The notes under the pieces: model-generated
Told to the model about the DNA's origin: nothing
Database searches by the model: none
What the model saw: the letters and a program-made list of their open reading frames with translations, nothing else
Translations under genes and position numbers: made by a program
Source: Owenia fusiformis
Taxonomy: Eukaryota > Annelida > Polychaeta > Sabellida > Oweniidae
Reading direction: 5' to 3'
DNA: 64,000 bases
NCBI GenBank assembly: GCA_903813345.2
Contig: CAIIXF020000012.1
Span: 11,082,932-11,146,931, forward strand
In this document: positions 59,554 through 64,000 of the stretch, in pieces
Layout of the letters: every line of letters begins with the position of its first letter
How positions within the stretch are numbered: position 1 is the stretch's first letter

Positions 59554-61014
59554 AGGTAGAGGTATTCAACGCTTTTGCGAGGATCATTTGTACCGTTGGG
59601 TTTGGTGAATATACACTGACAGAAACTAGAATGCAGTGCGCCAGGTGTGATTGTTCGTTGAAGAAAGTGGCAAGAAACAAAGTCATTGCTTTGAGATTTG
59701 ACCTTCGATGACTTTCTCAAGATAAAAAAGTCAAAAAGGTATTTTTCAACTTGCTTCAAAAATGGGATCTTTCAAAATCTTCTACAAGTTCTCAGAAGTT
59801 TGAATCTGAATTTACAGTCTGTTAAACTGCTTCAAATACAATAGTCCATGGTATGACTTCCGAATATGAGGGATCCGTGGCACACTATAGCGCAGCAACA
59901 TTTGAAGCAATATTTATGAAGATGTATATGTCTTAATTCTTATGAAATAACATTTGCTGAAAAAACTTCCGGCTTTCGGGTCGAAAAATGTCTCATAACA
60001 AACGTAAAAAAATTGATTCTAACTTTTATACATCTTATAAGACACAGACCGTTATTCTAAGCATACGAACAAAAATAGACTATCACAATGTTAAAATATA
60101 CTATAATTTTACTCTAATTGTCGGTGCTTAATAATAATTGTTAATTACGCAAGTGTGTTTTTCAGATTCTGTTTGATTTTTCAAATATGAGCCAAGCCAA
60201 TTCAACAAAATTGTGTTTATCTCAAAACGTATTGAGACCCATTTTGGGAAAAACTAGCATAATTTAAGCATTTGTCATTCTAATATAAAAGTGATTCATT
60301 TGTAGCATTTATCTTTTTAATACCTGAGAAACAATACAAAACGTCGATACACTGATTACATAATTTTTGGGCATTGATAATAACCTCAAACTCATGGCCT
60401 AGAAACCTAAAATCATATATTTAAAATCATTTTGTATTATTTTCCGTTGCATTGTGTACTCCAAATTGTGAAAATTGTAATTTTCTTTTTCAGTAATTTT
60501 TGACCTCTATTAATGGCAGGCATAATTCAGCCTAAAAGCCGGAAGTATATTAAACGGTTATAATAACAATTATTCGGGAACATATGTAGGTATGTCAATG
60601 TTTAGGTCAAATATCGCTGCGCTATAGTGTGCTACCAGCTCCTTTATTAGACGTCCTAGAGATTTCATACCATAGACTACAAGCGGTTTAACCTGAGAAA
60701 TAACAAATCTAGAGGTGCATACCAATGACATTTCGTCCAATTATTTCCACATTGTTACAATTGCATTTTCGCTGATATTAAGAAATCAGAGGTTGAAGTT
60801 TAGGTCTTCATAACTTTTGAGTAGTAATTTTTAAAAACTCTTTTTTTCGTACAGGTAATCATGTGTATATGAACGCCTTACAGAGCAAAAATCACTAATT
60901 AACAATAAATAATTTTGAACAAAATACTCAATCGGCCGGGCGCCGTAGAGAAAATCAGAGCAAATGTGACCAGGGCATAAGTAAAAATATATATGATTGA
61001 TGATGCTGACTTGG
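59554..61014. other. Region between the TIR unit and the satellite
   Basis: It holds one inverted-repeat element (59842-60679). The remaining parts show no gene. Confidence 0.35.
59842..60679. mobile_element. Inverted-repeat element, GTCYATGGTATGA ends, TA flanks
   Basis: The left end (ta)gtccatggtatgacttcc and the right end, in reverse complement gtctatggtatgaaatc, share terminal bases and TA flanks. Inner matches include gcacactatagcgcagc (left) and its complement near 60625, and cttccggcttt with its complement near 60540. The arms are imperfect, about 150 bp. Non-autonomous. Confidence 0.55.
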
Positions 61015-62715
61015 CATGAAAAGCATTTGCAAAGATAAAAACAGAATCATAACATGAGAGTGGAGATATTTTATTAGCATGGACAAGGAGTGAAAATTAA
61101 CATCTATAGAAACCTATTACTTCAAAAAGACCATGACATGAAGGTGGAATAAGCATTTGAAGAAAATGAGGAATAAATTAAATGTATCATTATGATTTGT
61201 TGAATTAGCATTTGTAGAAAGTAAAGATTTAGCAATTTGGCATGAAGGGGAAACAAGCAAATATATATCATCAAATATACAGGAAATAAACATTAAAATA
61301 AGCAGTAAAAGGGTATTAGCATTTGTAAAAAATAAGTAATAAACGAAATATGCTATGAAATAAAGTTGACATGAGCTTTTTTAGAAGTAAAAAGTAAATC
61401 AAAAATATGTAAATCATGCTTTCCATATAGATGTTATTCGCATTTGTAAAAGGAAATGAATGAAAAATGCCATGACACGACGCTTAAGGAGGGTCAACAT
61501 TTGTGGAAAATCAGACATGAACAAAGTATACCAATGCATTTGTAAAAACTGGGGTATGAAAAAATAAGCAAAAAAATGAAGAAGGAATTGGCGTTTTTAT
61601 AAAATGAAATTAACAAAATATATCCTCCATAACATTTGAGAGGAATTAGCATTTGTAGAAAATAAGGAATGAAAAATACCATTTATAAGATGAAGGAATA
61701 AACAAAATATATCATGTATAACATTTGAGTGTAATTGGCACTTGTAGAAAATAAGGATTGAAAAATACGATTTATAAAATGAAGGAATTAACGAAATAAA
61801 TCATGTACAACATTTTATAAAATGGAGGCCGGAATAAACAAAACGTACCATGTATAACATTTGAGTGGAATTAGCATTTGTAGAAAATAAGGAATCAAAA
61901 TTATCATTTATGAAATGGAGGAATAAACAAAATATATATTGTATATCATTTGAATGGAATAAGCGTTTGTCGATAAACAGGAATTAAAAATACCATTTAC
62001 AAAATAAAGGAATAAACAAAATACATCATGTATAACATGTGAGTGGAATTAGCATTTGTAAAAAAGGAATGAAAAATACCATATATAAAATGAAGGAATA
62101 ACAAAATACATCATGTAAAACATTTGAGTGGAATTAGCATTTGTAGAAAAAAGGAATAAAAATACCATTTATAAAATGAAGGAACAAACAAAATATATAA
62201 TGTACAACATTTGAGTGGAATTAGCATTTGTAGAAAATAAGGAATGAAAATACCATTTATAAAATGAAGGAATAAACAAAACATATCATGTATAACATTT
62301 CAGTGGGATTAGCTTTTGTAGAAATAAGGAATTAAAAATACCATTCATAAAATGAAGAAATAAACAAAATATATCATGTATAACATTTGAGTGGAATAAG
62401 CATTTTTAGAAAATAAGGAATGAAAAATACCATTCATAAAATGAAGAAATAAACAAAATATATATCATGTATAACATTTGAGTGGAATTAGCACTTATAG
62501 AAAATAAGGAATGAAAATACCATTTATAAAATGAAGGAATAAACAAAATATAACATGTACAACATTTGAGTGGAATTAGCATTTGTAGAAAATAAGGATC
62601 AAAAAATCCCATTCATTGAATGAAGGAATAAACAAAATATATCACGTATAACATTTAAGTGGAATTAGCATTCGTAGAAAATAATGATTAAAAAATAATG
62701 TAGAATACCAAATTA
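61015..62715. repeat. Satellite array, period about 89 bp (left block)
   Basis: The unit contains gaaggaataaacaaaatata, tcatgtataacatttgagtg, gaattagcatttgtagaaaa and taaggaatgaaaaataccat. Spacing between neighbouring acatttgag words is about 89 bp where measured (61632 to 61721). Copies are degenerate at the left (61015-61480) and more uniform from about 61600. The minus strand has few stops, producing spurious ORFs. Confidence 0.85.
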
Positions 62716-63194
62716 CTGGGATTAGCATAAGTAGAATATAAGGGTTGTTAAAAGTAGTATGTGAAGTGTATATATGAAAACTGTTGGATCTACTGTAAAA
62801 AAGTTTGCCCGAAAGTAAGTATGAATTTTATGACATGTTAAATATCTAGTTTGATCCTGTCAATTTGATCCAAAAATATCTTCATGTGATTGGAACTTGT
62901 ATGTTTCGTGTGTCCTACATGGAAGAAAGATCAGTATTTAAATTCATATATTAATCAGTATGCTCAGAATTAAGATAATGTGATTATAAGTTTTGATTGT
63001 GCATCACAATTTGCAGTACAAGTTCAATGTCTTGAGATACATTTTGTTATACTGATATGCAATTTCTAAAAAGATAATAGGAAATCCTTTTAAGGATAAT
63101 ATACTGGTAACATCAATGGTGTCAGAGTCTTCTATTGTATGTTAATAAAATAAGGAGAGCGAATTAAATCATGTATTATTGACAATTTTGACAG

Positions 63195-63323
63195 ATCAAC
63201 ACTGGTGTCATCACTGATAGTGATAGTGATGGGGATAGCGATGACAATACGCTGCCACCAATAGACATGGACGCACTCGGTGAATCCAGCAGTAGTGGCA
63301 GTAACCAAGACGACTCGTTCGAG
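63195..63323 (+). CDS. Internal exon of an unknown acidic, serine-rich protein
   Basis: Between an acceptor (attttgacag) and a donor (GAG|gtgtgt) lie exactly 43 codons without a stop: ITDSDSDGDSDDN, LPPIDMDALG, ESSSSGSNQDDSFE. GC content and codon pattern stand out from the AT-rich satellite on both sides. Both splice phases are 0. A possible preceding exon ends at 62814 (VCPK|gtaagt, perfect donor) in a compatible phase, but its own start is uncertain. No family is recognised; such acidic Ser/Asp tracts are usually flexible and phosphorylated. The gene would be on the plus strand, with introns made of satellite, and continue beyond the window. Confidence 0.5.
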
Positions 63324-63344
63324 GTGTGTAGACTTAGCATAAGC

Positions 63345-64000
63345 ATTTAATATGAAGGAATACACAAAATATTATATCATGTATAACATTTGAGTGGAAT
63401 TAGCATTTGTAGAAAATAAGAAATGAAAAATACTATTTATAAAATGAAGGAATAGACAAAATATATATCATGTATAACATTTAAGTGGAATTGGCATTTG
63501 TAGAAAATAAGGAATGAAAAATACCATTCATAAAATGAAGGGATAAACAAAATATATCATGTATAACATTTGAGTGGAATTAGCATTTGTAGAAAATAAG
63601 GAATGAAAAATACCATTTATAAAATGAAGGAATAAACGAAATATTTCATGTAGAACGATTAAGTGGAATAAGCACTTGTAGAAAATAAAGAAAGAAAAAT
63701 ACCATTTATAAAATGGGAGAATAAACAAGATATACCATGTATAACATTTGAGTGGAATTAGCATTTGTAGAAACTAAGGAATGAAAAATACCATTTATAA
63801 AATGAAGGAATAAACAAAACATAATCATGTATAACATTTAAGTGGAATTAGCATTTGTAGGAGATAAGGAATGTAAAATACCACATAAAATGAAGGAATA
63901 AACAAATATTTCATGTAGAACAATTGAGTGGAATTAGCACTTGTAGAAAATAAGGAACGGAAAATACCATTTATAAAATGAAGGAATAAACAAAATATAT
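63345..64000. repeat. Satellite array, period about 89 bp (right block, runs off window)
   Basis: Same unit and orientation as the left block (tcatgtataacatttgagtg, gaattagcatttgtagaaaa). Copies here are uniform and continue to the last base of the window. The two blocks are separated by about 630 bp of non-satellite DNA that contains the exon at 63195-63323. Confidence 0.85.

Noticed and set aside
61494-63764. Minus-strand ORFs with repeated YFLQMLIPLKC segments
   Set aside because: Each is a frame through the 89-bp satellite; period and sequence match the array, not a gene.
61015-64000. Regularly spaced repeats resembling a CRISPR array
   Set aside because: Repeats are contiguous 89-bp satellite units without unique spacers, in eukaryotic DNA.

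Overview
The window is nuclear DNA of an animal. Genes are split by GT-AG introns, intergenic DNA is AT-rich, and short transposons, fold-back elements and satellites are dense. The gene families (NACHT-WD40 proteins with an N-terminal DUF4062-like domain, PAN/apple-fibrinogen lectins, a BTB protein, a selenocysteine thioredoxin reductase) and the frequent acatgta-type words suggest a marine invertebrate, most likely a lophotrochozoan such as a mollusc. The species cannot be fixed from this sequence.

Layout. Positions 769-37752 hold three complete paralogous NWD1/NWD2-like genes: copy A (minus, 769-10212), copy B (plus, 15340-23077) and copy C (minus, 29870-37752). Each has ten coding exons; exons 2, 3, 4, 6, 7, 8 and 9 are identical in length in all three, and all junctions keep the frame. 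The predicted proteins are 1654, 1665 and 1661 residues. All three end in a CaaX-type tetrapeptide (CLVM, CSVM, CTVM), which suggests that these STAND ATPases are farnesylated. Between B and C lies a two-exon BTB/POZ gene (25021-26201) whose stop codon comes from an inserted 216-bp transposon.

Positions 41134-51516 hold three tandem, intronless, minus-strand genes for secreted PAN/apple-fibrinogen-like proteins. They share parts of their upstream DNA and so arose by block duplication. Further right, at 53750-53879, the last coding exon of a thioredoxin reductase reads through an in-frame TGA (Gly-Cys-Sec-Gly-stop), and a well-formed SECIS element follows at 53345-53409. No earlier exon of this gene was found. 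Near the right edge a short acidic-serine exon (63195-63323) is embedded in a satellite array of about 89 bp period that runs off the window.

The rest is mostly repeats: a Helentron-associated (HINE-like) element with an identifiable empty site (13401-14191), long fold-back elements with CAC termini and 5-bp target duplications (37948-38779, 43851-44758), a 1.16-kb CACGGTG-ended TIR unit containing coding-like segments (58395-59553), a pogo-like MITE (51859-52411), a GGTCA-rich array (26700-27390) and several other palindromes. Functionally the window looks like an innate-recognition neighbourhood: intracellular NACHT sensors beside secreted lectin-like proteins. That reading is inference from the families.
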